A stretch of 64,000 nucleotides of DNA from G965237725 sp965237725 (GTDB taxonomy: Bacteria; Pseudomonadota; Gammaproteobacteria; Arenicellales; Poriferihabitantaceae), in NCBI GenBank assembly GCA_965237725.1, contig OZ250151.1, positions 2,170,001-2,234,000 on the forward strand. The letters run 5' to 3'. The notes beneath the pieces are model-generated. The model made no database searches and was not told the origin of the DNA. It saw only the letters and a list, made by a program, of their open reading frames with translations. Every line of letters starts with the position of its first letter. Within the stretch, counting starts at the first letter, position 1. A program made the position numbers and the translations under genes. Shown piece after piece: positions 53,671-62,674 of this stretch.

Positions 53671-54933
53671 TCAACCCTCGACATTTAATTTAACGGCAAT
53701 TTCCTGTGCCGCCCGAATACCGGACAGGTATGCCCCGTGGCAGGTACCTTGCGCACCATATACAGTCGCTTCACCGGCGAAGAACAGACGCTCATCGACT
53801 GTGTGTGCCAGGTTGGCGCGCTGGTGTGCTTGTCCGGGTTGCGCGCATGCCCACGAGCCCAGTGTCCAGGGTTCTGTGTTCCAGGCTGTTGTGATGGAGC
53901 GGTTTACGTGTTTGCGGATATCGTTGCCGAAAATATCGGCGACCCTGTCAACGGCAAAGTCATGGCATGCCTGGTGACCCTGATTCTCGAGCCAGACGCC
54001 GTGACGTCCACCACTAAACACAGCGGCGGTATTGAACCCCATAACACTAACATCAACCTTTGCCGAATTTCCTTCGTCATTCCAGACGCTGTAATGACCG
54101 CGACCATCCGTACCGAATACGTCGGCGTTGAAGTGGATACCCATTTTGTTCTCAGTTCCCATGGGTAGATTGTCGATGGCCTCTGTTTTCCAATTCGGCA
54201 GGTCCGGGGTGAAACGAATGTCGCCGGATGCCAGAATGCCCGTCGACACTGTACTCAGAACTGTGCTTCCCGTAAGGTTGCCCTTTGTTGTCTCCACCCT
54301 TACGCCATGACCGGACCAATGGATCCGCTTAACCCGGGCATTGAGTGATACCGCGACTTCTGCACCCCATGCCGCAATCAGATTGCCATAACCGCCCGGT
54401 GCCTGAAAGCCGAGGTCGCCGATGGCGCTGTCAAAATCAGCAGTTGAAACGAGATCGATGTCCATCCCCCAACCTGAAGCTATGCTAGTCAGAAGGGGTG
54501 CTGCAAATTCGTTGTCCATATCAATCACATCGCTAACAGCCACATCATTACCTTGTTTAACCGCGGTCGTGATTGCTTTGTAGCTATGGTCATAGTACCG
54601 AAGGCAGGCGCCCCGCTGATCACCGTTCAGAAGCTCGCCGTTTCGCTGAAATCGATGATTCTGTTCTTCGAACATTTCACTATTGTCTTTATCCAACGCA
54701 ATGCCCAACTCATCGGCGATGGCAACAAATGGATTGGTTGCTCCCCCAACCAGCCAGGCGCACCCCAGGTCAAACCAAACACCGGGAGCAATTTCCTCAG
54801 AGTACGCTCGCCCTCCGATGCGGTGGGACGCCTCAACGAGGACGAAGGTATGGCCGATTCGTGTCAGTTCCTTGGCAGCCGACAAACCGGCTGCCCCGGC
54901 GCCAATGACAATAACGTCTACTTCCGATTGCAT
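53671..54933 (-). CDS. FAD-dependent amine oxidase
   Basis: About 420 residues from the ATG at 54933; a GTG 14 codons upstream is an alternative. The dinucleotide-binding motif is VIVIGAGAAGLSAAKEL, followed by VEASHRIGGRAYSEE and the C-terminal FAD contact region LFFAGEATVYGAQGTCHGAYLSG. This matches the flavin monoamine oxidase family, which oxidises amines to imines or aldehydes. It stands alone, so the substrate is unknown. Confidence 0.9.
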   Translation of the reverse strand: MQSEVDVIVIGAGAAGLSAAKELTRIGHTFVLVEASHRIGGRAYSEEIAPGVWFDLGCAWLVGGATNPFVAIADELGIALDKDNSEMFEEQNHRFQRNGELLNGDQRGACLRYYDHSYKAITTAVKQGNDVAVSDVIDMDNEFAAPLLTSIASGWGMDIDLVSTADFDSAIGDLGFQAPGGYGNLIAAWGAEVAVSLNARVKRIHWSGHGVRVETTKGNLTGSTVLSTVSTGILASGDIRFTPDLPNWKTEAIDNLPMGTENKMGIHFNADVFGTDGRGHYSVWNDEGNSAKVDVSVMGFNTAAVFSGGRHGVWLENQGHQACHDFAVDRVADIFGNDIRKHVNRSITTAWNTEPWTLGSWACAQPGQAHQRANLAHTVDERLFFAGEATVYGAQGTCHGAYLSGIRAAQEIAVKLNVEG

Positions 54934-55046
54934 AGTTGGAAAATTTTCAATTAAAAACCAGTCTACTCGATTCACTTAGCATGATCAATTACATGAAATG
55001 CCATTGCAGTAATCACTGGTAATAGCAACAACATCTCGATTAATAG

Positions 55047-55087
55047 GTGACGGAGGGGTTAAACATTAATCCTTCCGTCACCTTTTG
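55047..55087. terminator. Hairpin with a short T-run
   Basis: A GGTGACGGAGGG arm and CCTTCCGTCACC arm (one mismatch), followed by TTTT on the plus strand. It lies between the divergent amine oxidase and lipoprotein genes, so no obvious plus-strand gene is terminated. It may be left from a rearrangement. Confidence 0.6.
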
Positions 55088-55256
55088 CTCTCGCCTTTTG
55101 CTCTTGCACTTAGCTATGTGGGAAAAGCCACATCTTTCAAATGCTAATTAGTCAACACTTCATTGCTATTGGAGATTCGTTGTTTGTTCTGAGCTATTTG
55201 TACGGCTTGCAGAGCATTTACATTAAAAAATTTAATTTACAGTTGAGGATATTGTA

Positions 55257-56096
55257 ATGAACTTAATAAAAGCAATTGCCGTTACTAGTTTTGCATTTAT
55301 ATTCATAGGGGTAACAGGATGCACATCCTTTAATCCACTATCAAATTTGGGATTTCAGGAAAGCAATCAAACACAATCTGGACCTGATCCAGTACTCAAT
55401 ACAGACGACATCGAAAAAATAAATATTGTTGAGCTTTTCGATGTGAATACTAAACAGTCCATAGTAGAAAAAACTGTTGAGAATAATCAGACCATCGAAG
55501 AGGCATTTCAGAAGCTGACAACTGAAATATCAAAATTAAAAGACGCTGACAAAATTCAACGCAGAAATGAAATACAAGACCGAATTATTGCAGCATCAAA
55601 TCAACGCTGTGGAAGCTATAAAACCTGGTTAAAACAATTCGACTCTGAAACTAACTTGAAACTTGGTGGGCTTGCAACGGGCTTTGCTACTGCAGGGGCC
55701 ATTTTCTCTGCAGAGAGTACAATAAGAGCTGCATCAGGCATTGCCGCATTTTTTAGTGGATTGAGGGCAGAGGTAAATGAGTCCTATTTTCACAATCAAA
55801 CAATAAACATTATCACAAATGGTATTGAACTTCGCCGTAGTGAGATTTTAAAAACAATTTACGACACCAGACAAAGCGCATCCGTTGCAAATTATACTGT
55901 TTGGCGAGCAGTAGCTGACGCGGTTTTTTATCATGACCATTGTTCTTTAGTTGCAGGACTTGAAAAGGCATCAGAAGCAGTAGCTATTGCTCGAACCTAC
56001 GATTTAGGAGTAGAAAAAGTTAACGCAGCAACAAGTAAAAAAGATACTACACAAGCAGCCGATCAATCCAATACATCAGCTGAAGCGACTGAATGA
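55257..56096 (+). CDS. Putative lipoprotein, unknown function
   Basis: A 279-residue protein with a lipobox GVTGC at residues 18-22 (signal AFIFIGVTGC). The mature part is helical and Gln/Glu-rich with coiled-coil character at about 80-120, then a hydrophobic glycine- and alanine-rich segment (GLATGFATAGAIFSAE, ASGIAAFFSGL) at about 135-170. I do not recognise a family. A GAGGAT ribosome binding site precedes the start. It is probably anchored to the inner or outer membrane. Confidence 0.75.
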   Translation: MNLIKAIAVTSFAFIFIGVTGCTSFNPLSNLGFQESNQTQSGPDPVLNTDDIEKINIVELFDVNTKQSIVEKTVENNQTIEEAFQKLTTEISKLKDADKIQRRNEIQDRIIAASNQRCGSYKTWLKQFDSETNLKLGGLATGFATAGAIFSAESTIRAASGIAAFFSGLRAEVNESYFHNQTINIITNGIELRRSEILKTIYDTRQSASVANYTVWRAVADAVFYHDHCSLVAGLEKASEAVAIARTYDLGVEKVNAATSKKDTTQAADQSNTSAEATE

Positions 56097-56100
56097 AACC

Positions 56101-56260
56101 ATAGCTGTTGGTTAGCGTATTTTGAGAGAAGCGATGTCTGAAAGAAACGGCGGTATCAATTAATATGACGCCTGCTGCAGTTGAGAAAGATTTTTGGATT
56201 TGTTGGGTGCTTGCGAGATGCGATTGAAAAACATTAATGCTCTAACACCTAATTCAGACG
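56101..56260. repeat. Short intergenic region with a family C repeat
   Basis: AACATTAATGCTCTAACACC at 56230-56249 matches the family C consensus. Nothing else was recognised. Confidence 0.45.
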
Positions 56261-57634
56261 TTAAGCGATAATCTGGTAGCAAGGTCTATAAGCCTTTCCT
56301 CCGGGTAGTTTCATCCTGTTGTCCTTAACAAAAGATGATAACAACGAATCGAGGGATTCCATGATTTCTGAGTCTCCACATATGTTAAATAGACCATGTT
56401 GACGTATTGCTTCGATTCCTTCGGGCTTGACGTTTCCCGCAACGATCCCTGAAAATACACGACGTAAGTTGGCGGCCAGCTCGTGCACAGGCAGACTTCG
56501 GTTAATTAGTGTTTTCTGCATACCCTCATGGGTTGGTTTAAAAGGAATCTGAAAGCACTCATCTATTTTTAGCAGCCAATTAAAATAGAAAGCATCGTTA
56601 TGTGCAATACGATACTTTCGAACGTCTTCTAGCCCTTGTTCTACTGTTTGTGCGACAAGCTCGGGATCGCCTGTGATTATTTGGTAGCGAGAACTTGCTT
56701 CTTCGCCAAGAGTCAGTCGAATGAATCGATCAATCTGTTCGAAGTAATTTGCTGAACTTTCCGGTCCAGTCATGATCATTGGAAATTTGAGATTAGAATT
56801 GTCTGGATGCAATAATATCCCCAACAGGTAAAGAATTTCTTCCGTCGTTCCGACGCCACCGGGGAACACAATAACGCCGTGCCCCAATCGAACAAAGGCT
56901 TCAAGGCGCTTTTCAATATCCGGCATTATTATCAGTTCGCTGACAATGGGATTGGGAGATTCTGCTGCGATGATTCCAGGTTCCGAGATGCCAATATAAC
57001 GACGAGAATCGGCTCGCTGTTTAGAGTGCCCAATAGTTGCGCCTTTCATCGGCCCTTTCATCGCGCCGGGCCCACAACCCGTAATAATATTGAGACGCCT
57101 CAATCCGAGTTCATAGCCAATCTCTTTGGTATAAACGTACTCCTCCGTGGGAATGGAATGACCACCCCAACAAACCACCAGATCTGGCTTCACTTGGGGT
57201 AACAGCGCCCGAGCATTACGCAACATTTCGAATACGGCATTGGTTATCCCTTCCGATGAGGTAAGACCTTGATGTGGATGAAGGTTAATCTCACTATCAA
57301 AGTAGACAAGATCCCGTATTACCGAAGAAAGCTGTTCACGAATACCTTCGATAATTCGTCCATCGACGAAAGCAGATCCCGGGGCATCGGTTAACTGTAA
57401 TCTCAGGCCTCTATTAACTTGCTCTACATCGATTTTGAAACTTTTAAATTCTTTCAACAGCGCTTCGGCATCATCACTCAAATTGCCACTATTGAGTACA
57501 GCAAGTGCACAGCGGTGCAACAACCCGGCTAAATTACCCCGGCTGGCGTCATGGAGACGTTCAACCTCGTGACGGCTGAGAGTATTGAGCATCCCGGCTG
57601 GATACAAACGAGTTGAGACTGATTTCGCGGACAA
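56261..57634 (-). CDS. ppnN: Pyrimidine/purine nucleotide 5'-monophosphate nucleosidase
   Basis: A 457-residue protein whose length matches E. coli PpnN (YgdH). The LOG-family core is at about residues 150-330: LVVCWGGHSIPTEEY, GCGPGAMKGPMKGATIGH, and the signature PGGVGTTEE in VIVFPGGVGTTEEILYLLG. N-terminal and C-terminal PpnN-specific domains flank it. It hydrolyses nucleoside monophosphates to base and ribose-5-phosphate, a housekeeping salvage step. It is alone on its strand, divergent from the DUF4404 gene. Confidence 0.92.
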   Translation of the reverse strand: MSAKSVSTRLYPAGMLNTLSRHEVERLHDASRGNLAGLLHRCALAVLNSGNLSDDAEALLKEFKSFKIDVEQVNRGLRLQLTDAPGSAFVDGRIIEGIREQLSSVIRDLVYFDSEINLHPHQGLTSSEGITNAVFEMLRNARALLPQVKPDLVVCWGGHSIPTEEYVYTKEIGYELGLRRLNIITGCGPGAMKGPMKGATIGHSKQRADSRRYIGISEPGIIAAESPNPIVSELIIMPDIEKRLEAFVRLGHGVIVFPGGVGTTEEILYLLGILLHPDNSNLKFPMIMTGPESSANYFEQIDRFIRLTLGEEASSRYQIITGDPELVAQTVEQGLEDVRKYRIAHNDAFYFNWLLKIDECFQIPFKPTHEGMQKTLINRSLPVHELAANLRRVFSGIVAGNVKPEGIEAIRQHGLFNICGDSEIMESLDSLLSSFVKDNRMKLPGGKAYRPCYQIIA

Positions 57635-57794
57635 ATTAAACCTCTAGAATTAAAAAGGGTGTAGCTTAACGTAACAATAATAAAATGTGGGATTCAATAA
57701 CAACAGATAAATGGTTACGAGATAGATTTCTCACTGCCCCCGTAAACGCGAAAAATTACTGCTATACTAAACTGGATTAAAGGAGAATCTGTTT

Positions 57795-58061
57795 ATGAGT
57801 AGACAAGAACTACATGATTTGCTTGCTCAGATAAAACACCAACGCGACAGTGTCGATTTGGTTGAAAGCGAATACCAGCAACGGCTGGATGAAATTGTTG
57901 AGTCTTTAGAGCAGCAAAAACTCTATCCGGACACTTTCGATCAATATTCTAGCTTGAATCAGCAAGTAAGAGATTTAATTCTTGACTATGAGGCTGATCA
58001 TCCAACTATTAGAGTACTTCTAGACAGTGTTCAACAGCTTCTCAGAAATTTTAAATCCTAA
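57795..58061 (+). CDS. DUF4404 family protein
   Basis: An 88-residue helical protein matching DUF4404 (ELHDLLAQIKHQRDSVD, FDQYSSLNQQVRDLILDYEADHPTIRVLLDSVQQLL). An AGGAGA ribosome binding site precedes the ATG. The function is unknown. It is a small cytoplasmic coiled-coil protein divergent from ppnN. Confidence 0.85.
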   Translation: MSRQELHDLLAQIKHQRDSVDLVESEYQQRLDEIVESLEQQKLYPDTFDQYSSLNQQVRDLILDYEADHPTIRVLLDSVQQLLRNFKS

Positions 58062-58287
58062 AGCTACTGATTTTAAAGTTCACATCAGTTGTTTCCACCT
58101 TCTGTCTTTGCGCAAAAAGCAGCATGATATGATTCAATTCTCTAACAGTTTAACTAGTATAGCTGAAGGGGTAAGATCATAGACAGTACAAAGCCACTTC
58201 CAGATAATAGAAACACCACTATCGGGATCAGACCTTTCAATAATTAATACTCTGGCATCAAATTTTCTTGGAAGGGAATCACAGTAT

Positions 58288-59034
58288 TCACTCTACAGGC
58301 CAGGCATTTAGATTCTTAAGGCCGAGACTGCTAAAATTTCTCTTCACCTTTAAATAGTCATAGACAGTGTCAACTTCGTACCAGTGCAAATCTGCGATTG
58401 ATTGAATCGCATATGTTGCGCCGTAACTGGACAGCCGCGGTAATGCTTTAGTGTAGTAGTCGTTTACAAAAGTATTCTCTGAATACATATTTTCCAGTTC
58501 GTTTGCCAGCATTTTTGCGCCTTGTTCAGATGTCCTCAGAATTCCAATAAAATTTCCCCCACCGCCTTGTACTGGAACGTCCTGTCCGATCTGAGTAAGT
58601 ACTTCATCTATTACCTTTACTCGCATAGTTCCTGGCAGGTTTTTATTGGTGTCAATGAGTAACACAAAATCCTTGTTTGAATCAAAAAGCCTGGAAAACC
58701 CATTGGGCTCCACCAGTACATCTGCGAATAGGATGACCGTTGAGCGATCCAGTAGATGACGACAATATCTCAGAGTGTAAAGGTTGTTTGTCGCACTGAA
58801 CTCAGGGTAATAGATACATTGCGCTCGTATTCCAACAGCTTTGCGGATAGTTGTTTCACGATATCCGGTGATAATGCTGATATCGTCGATTCCGACATCT
58901 TTCAGTAATCTTAGTTGGTATTCCAGAATCGAGTGGCCCTCAAATTTTAATAGGCATTTTGGCTTATTTAGAGTAAATGGGCCGAGTCGTCGGGAAACGC
59001 CGGCTGCCAAAATTATTGCTCTAGTATTCGCCAT
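58288..59034 (-). CDS. Nucleotidyltransferase, LicC-like
   Basis: A 248-residue nucleotidyltransferase with the pyrophosphorylase signature AIILAAGVSRRLGPFTLNKPK, GHSILEYQLRLLKDVGI and a VILFADVLVEP metal-site region. The layout resembles choline-phosphate cytidylyltransferase LicC. The first base of this gene follows directly on the stop of the LicD-like gene (zero-base gap). Together with LicD it points to CDP-choline-type or similar activation for glycan decoration. CTP:phosphocholine specificity is inferred only. Confidence 0.78.
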   Translation of the reverse strand: MANTRAIILAAGVSRRLGPFTLNKPKCLLKFEGHSILEYQLRLLKDVGIDDISIITGYRETTIRKAVGIRAQCIYYPEFSATNNLYTLRYCRHLLDRSTVILFADVLVEPNGFSRLFDSNKDFVLLIDTNKNLPGTMRVKVIDEVLTQIGQDVPVQGGGGNFIGILRTSEQGAKMLANELENMYSENTFVNDYYTKALPRLSSYGATYAIQSIADLHWYEVDTVYDYLKVKRNFSSLGLKNLNAWPVE

Positions 59035-59727
59035 CTAACGTCGGAATATTTTGGAGGCCAAAGATTTTTTCGCCAACTTTTTAAATTCACCAAATATCGT
59101 CTTCACGATTCTTGATAACGTGTACTTGCTTACACGATTTTGGTACCGGCCAAGAACGCCCATTCGATAGGAATACTTTACCGGAGTCCGCCAACCAGGC
59201 CCGTATTTACAAGCAAGGTACCCTTCGATCGGAGCAGGCATCAGGAATTCATTTTCTAGAAAGACAAATGGTGTCAATTTAAATTTGATGTAACCCCATG
59301 CACAATATCCATTTTCCATACATCTGCACAATCGCCCAAAGGTCGCATGCCAATAGTAATCAGATTCCTCATAGTAAGTAACAATATCAACTCTCACATC
59401 GAATTGGTCGTAATAGAAACTACGATGGCTGGCCGTTCCTTTCGAACCTGACTGACTCCGCAATCTGAAACCGTGTCTAGTCATTTCTAAACACATAATG
59501 TCATCATGATCCCCAGAAAATATACCCAGATCTATATCATCGTCATATTCGATAAATTTACCATCGCGATAAGCCCCAAGGGCAGTGCCATCGGACAAAA
59601 AAAATTGTTTGCCCGCTTTGTCCAATGCGGTCTTTGCTGCAATCAGGACTTTTGCAAAACGCTCCTGCTTGGACATAGATTCGCACTTGGGATCTGCAGA
59701 AGCAATATCAATGATGGAGTCGTTCAT
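59035..59727 (-). CDS. LicD-family phosphotransferase
   Basis: A 230-residue LicD/FKTN-like protein. The nucleotidyltransferase-type core is FFLSDGTALGAYRDGKFIEYDDDIDLGIF, with the Asp pair that binds metal, followed by DQFDVRVDIVTYY. LicD transfers phosphocholine from CDP-choline to a glycan. It lies nine bases downstream of the PhyH-like gene and abuts the LicC-like gene. The Lys-rich C-terminus has no obvious membrane segment. Confidence 0.85.
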   Translation of the reverse strand: MNDSIIDIASADPKCESMSKQERFAKVLIAAKTALDKAGKQFFLSDGTALGAYRDGKFIEYDDDIDLGIFSGDHDDIMCLEMTRHGFRLRSQSGSKGTASHRSFYYDQFDVRVDIVTYYEESDYYWHATFGRLCRCMENGYCAWGYIKFKLTPFVFLENEFLMPAPIEGYLACKYGPGWRTPVKYSYRMGVLGRYQNRVSKYTLSRIVKTIFGEFKKLAKKSLASKIFRR

Positions 59728-59736
59728 CGCTGGAAA

Positions 59737-60513
59737 CTACCTGTAGAAATTATTTTTACCCCTCAACTCCACGCTTGCCTGCTTGTCCAAATAATAGCGT
59801 TGTCTGTGGTCTCCTTCCGATAGACTATTATAGGTAAAAAACAGGCCTCGCCTCGGCAGCTGGGTTGTATTGGGCCCCGACCTGTGCGGCAGTCGGGCAT
59901 CGAAAAGAATGAGGTCTCCTGCATCGATCTGTAATGGCGAAAAGTCGAAATCGTCAAAAGTTTCTCGGGTCATGGCGTCGAAACTTAATGCCGCTCCATC
60001 AGTATTATGTTGCCCTTCTGCAATTTCAAGACAACCATTACTTGCTGTAGTGTTATCCAGGAACAGAGCGGTAGTGACAAAGTCCCGAGCATATGCATAC
60101 CAGCCCGGTGTATCTTTACCATCTGAACCGGTCCACCAAAACATTCCGTCCCGATGGGCGGCATACCCATCTCCGCCAGGTAGTTTAAAGTTAATTTTAT
60201 CCTTGAAAAGAATAGCATTCTCACCCAATAATGCGCCCGCTTCATGGGCCAATTCCTTGGAAAGTTGGCGAAAACCCTTGTGCCGATTACACATGCACTC
60301 CATCCGACGAATATCGCTATCGGGGTCTCGAGGATTTTCCAGATAGATTTCGATGTCCTGGAACTGATCTGCTGAATTCACAATCTCAAGAATCCAACTT
60401 TCTATTTCAGCAATCCTGCTGACTGTGAGATAGCCGCGGACAACGTGATACCCGCTCTTACGATATGAGCGCTTGTCGCTCTCATTGATATGTTTAGAGA
60501 TTTTGTAAGTCAT
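59737..60513 (-). CDS. PhyH-family 2-oxoglutarate oxygenase
   Basis: A 258-residue phytanoyl-CoA-dioxygenase-like protein. Iron ligands are His120 and Asp122 in YAAHRDGMF and His210 in LPHRSGPN, with Arg about 221-222 (PRRGLFF) as 2-oxoglutarate anchor. Family members hydroxylate lipids, amino acids and small molecules. It is first in a three-gene operon with the LicD- and LicC-like genes, so it may hydroxylate the choline-like or aminoalkyl group before attachment. That is inference. Confidence 0.85.
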   Translation of the reverse strand: MTYKISKHINESDKRSYRKSGYHVVRGYLTVSRIAEIESWILEIVNSADQFQDIEIYLENPRDPDSDIRRMECMCNRHKGFRQLSKELAHEAGALLGENAILFKDKINFKLPGGDGYAAHRDGMFWWTGSDGKDTPGWYAYARDFVTTALFLDNTTASNGCLEIAEGQHNTDGAALSFDAMTRETFDDFDFSPLQIDAGDLILFDARLPHRSGPNTTQLPRRGLFFTYNSLSEGDHRQRYYLDKQASVELRGKNNFYR

Positions 60514-60688
60514 GAGTCTGGCGAAGAAAGGGCTTCAAAACTTTTTGGATGACAGTAAAATTTAATTAATCCCGTTTCCATGAGTTAGCGAAATTTGAAT
60601 ATTTTGATTAGTTTGTGCGCTATATATATTTAAAATTATAGCTACTCCGACGATAAAGATTATAGTGCCATTGTTAAGTGCGTGTACA

Positions 60689-60720
60689 GTTTACAAAATC
60701 AAAGACCCGACCCCCTACTT
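60689..60720. repeat. Repeat family A copy
   Basis: AAAATCAAAGACCCGACCCC followed by CTACTTTGACCCCCG, at the left edge of the GMC remnant. Confidence 0.55.
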
Positions 60721-60945
60721 TGACCCCCGACTTCGAACATCTACCGCTGGCAATGCTTTAAGTTTTAGAATCAAATCCGCCGCTGTCTCTGCAATCATTA
60801 TCGTCGCCGCATGGGTATTCGAGGTCACGATGGTGGGCATGATCGACGCATCAACGACTCTTAAACTTTCTACTCCGTGAACTTTTAATTCGCCGTCGAC
60901 AACCGGGTTGTCATCTAAACCCATAGAGCAACTACTTGTTCGTAT
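60715..60945 (-). pseudogene. GMC oxidoreductase, C-terminal remnant
   Basis: A minus-strand frame reads RTSSCSMG, then DDNPVVDGELKVHGVESLRVVDASIMPTIVTSNTHAATIMI, the conserved C-terminal FAD/substrate region of GMC oxidoreductases, and ends within a family A repeat. The N-terminal about 450 residues are missing. It is flanked by a family A copy on one side and a family B copy (GGGGACAGT at 60948-60957) on the other. Confidence 0.8.
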
Positions 60946-60963
60946 TAAGGGGACAGTTTGAAG
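60946..60963. repeat. Partial repeat family B copy
   Basis: AAGGGGACAGTTTGAAG, abutting the broken 5' end of the GMC remnant. Confidence 0.5.
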
Positions 60964-61057
60964 TGTACTGGTATTGACGGATTTGATTGAAACACATGCT
61001 GCTCTGACACCTGCAACGTGTTTTACTAATTCATGGGTACTGGTTTATGCTTAGGCA

Positions 61058-61327
61058 ATGGCGAAGACCAAAAAAATAAAGAACGAAACTGAAATAATCC
61101 GAGAAGTACTTCGAGTTGGCTCCGCGTATGTGGTTAATCGCGGCGCAGGTAAAATCGATGAATCGGATTCTCAAAAACAGAAACTTGAGTTCATTTACCG
61201 GCTTTTAGTTCACGACAAGCAAATTCAACCCCTCCCCTATGATCAATTAACTGATTTAAATATCAGACATCGATTGGCGATGTGGTTGATCAACAAATTG
61301 CCAGATAATCATCCATTGCTGAAATGA
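61058..61327 (+). CDS. Small DUF5062-like protein
   Basis: An 89-residue basic, helical protein: KNETEIIREVLRVGSAYVVNRGAGK, then FIYRLLVHDKQIQPLPYDQLT and NIRHRLAMWLINKLPDNHPL. This resembles the DUF5062 proteins of Vibrio and relatives, recalled from their sequence pattern. No membrane segment or signal is present. The function is unknown. Confidence 0.65.
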   Translation: MAKTKKIKNETEIIREVLRVGSAYVVNRGAGKIDESDSQKQKLEFIYRLLVHDKQIQPLPYDQLTDLNIRHRLAMWLINKLPDNHPLLK

Positions 61328-61393
61328 ATAGTTTGGTAACGCTTGTTGTTTGTATAATGGTAAGACACTCATCAAAGTTCTAGGGGAATTCAA

Positions 61394-62254
61394 ATGGAAA
61401 TTACACTTTTAAATAAAAACGATCTACCGCAACCACCAGATATACTGTCGGACAGTCATGGGGATTGCCAATCAATCATTGAAGAAATAAACGGACACAT
61501 TGTCAATCTTCAAGTTCAGATTGACCTAGCCTCAAAGTCAATTGACCAGGCCAATAAGTTGGAATCCGAAAGTAACACTGTGATTGGTGCGCTGGCTCAG
61601 CTCGAAAATACGATACGTGAGCAATCCAAAATCGATGATTCTGAAGAGTGCTCAGGTCCGGTAAAGAATACACTGGATGATGTGGAAAGAATTCAAAAAC
61701 AAATTCAATCTAGTGATCGAAACTTCGAGAGTCAGCTGGGACAGGTTTTTGATCTATATTCGAGTTTGGTTCTCGCAGGAAGAGCGCTGGACACATGCGA
61801 GCAGCAATCTAAAAATAAGGACAACTGCAAAGGAGAATCGACTTTAAAACTGAACTTGGGTGAGGGAACATTTGATATAGCTCAGGATGATTGCACAGAA
61901 TTAAGATTGGCCCATTCACGGGCCTGGTGGAATGTTCACAGGCTGGAAATTGTACTGCGCGCATTTACCCATGTGAAAAATGCGCTCCAGGCTTCTGATA
62001 ATGCCCTTGCTGCCAGATCAAGCGAGATTACAGGCATTGCTATGAATCCTCCAGCGGACATGGACGCGGAGACTGCCTCGGAACTGGCGGCAGAAGCCCG
62101 AAGCATTGGCACGGCTCGTGCCGTCCTGGCGTCTCTCATCGCTACGTACACTGCGGATATCGCAAGGGTCACGACGGAATTAGCTTCAGCCAGAGCTGCG
62201 CTGGAGGAAGCCAGACGATTATTGGATGAATGTGAAGGTGATCAAAGTTTTTAA
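61394..62254 (+). CDS. Coiled-coil protein of unknown function
   Basis: A 286-residue protein with a GGGGAA-type ribosome binding site. Residues about 25-70 and 205-282 are predicted coiled coils from their heptad-like leucine and alanine pattern (ARVTTELASARAALEEARRL), with an Ala-rich helix before the last one. Six or so Cys residues are spread through the middle. There is no signal peptide or membrane segment. I do not recognise a family; it resembles an orphan structural protein. Confidence 0.65.
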   Translation: MEITLLNKNDLPQPPDILSDSHGDCQSIIEEINGHIVNLQVQIDLASKSIDQANKLESESNTVIGALAQLENTIREQSKIDDSEECSGPVKNTLDDVERIQKQIQSSDRNFESQLGQVFDLYSSLVLAGRALDTCEQQSKNKDNCKGESTLKLNLGEGTFDIAQDDCTELRLAHSRAWWNVHRLEIVLRAFTHVKNALQASDNALAARSSEITGIAMNPPADMDAETASELAAEARSIGTARAVLASLIATYTADIARVTTELASARAALEEARRLLDECEGDQSF

Positions 62255-62674
62255 AATTAGGTGACGATAAAATTAATTAAATCTGGTTTTCCTAACGCGG
62301 GAATCTATTCATGACATTGCAAAAAATCAGATTTTACTCAGAATTCAAAGAAAAATTTTAAGACACCCATCAAATACGCTTTGTAACGACGTACCAGGCT
62401 AACGTTTAGGTTTTGATATAACCAAAATACATTCCAAAATCCAAAACCAAAGGCCTGACCCCATTCTCTTGGGCTGACCCCATTCTCTTGGGCTTATGAT
62501 TTAAAAAAGAGACGACGACCTGAAAAGCAGAGTAAAATAAATAACGAAACAAATTGGTTCGTTCTGCAGACACTAGCGATCCTGCGAATGTGGCTAGTCA
62601 ATCTGACGAAGTCAATCAAGAAAATATAGGATATCCGGTGTCTATTTCCAACATTAATGCCCTGACACCTATTT
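62255..62674. repeat. Repeat-rich stretch with a tandem duplication
   Basis: Bases 62442-62494 hold a family A copy (AAAACCAAAGGCCTGACCCC), then CTGACCCCATTCTCTTGGG twice in tandem. A family C copy (ACATTAATGCCCTGACACC) is at 62651-62669. No intact gene is visible. Confidence 0.6.

Noticed and set aside
54553..54954. Overlapping plus-strand frames of 98-133 codons
   Set aside because: They are antisense to the amine oxidase, mutually overlapping and with no domain.
59870..60346. 158-codon plus-strand open frame
   Set aside because: It is antisense to the PhyH-like gene and Ser/Pro-rich without a family match.
62442..62494. Tandem 19-20-base repeat as a possible array
   Set aside because: There are only two copies, it is adjacent to a family A repeat, and there are no spacers.
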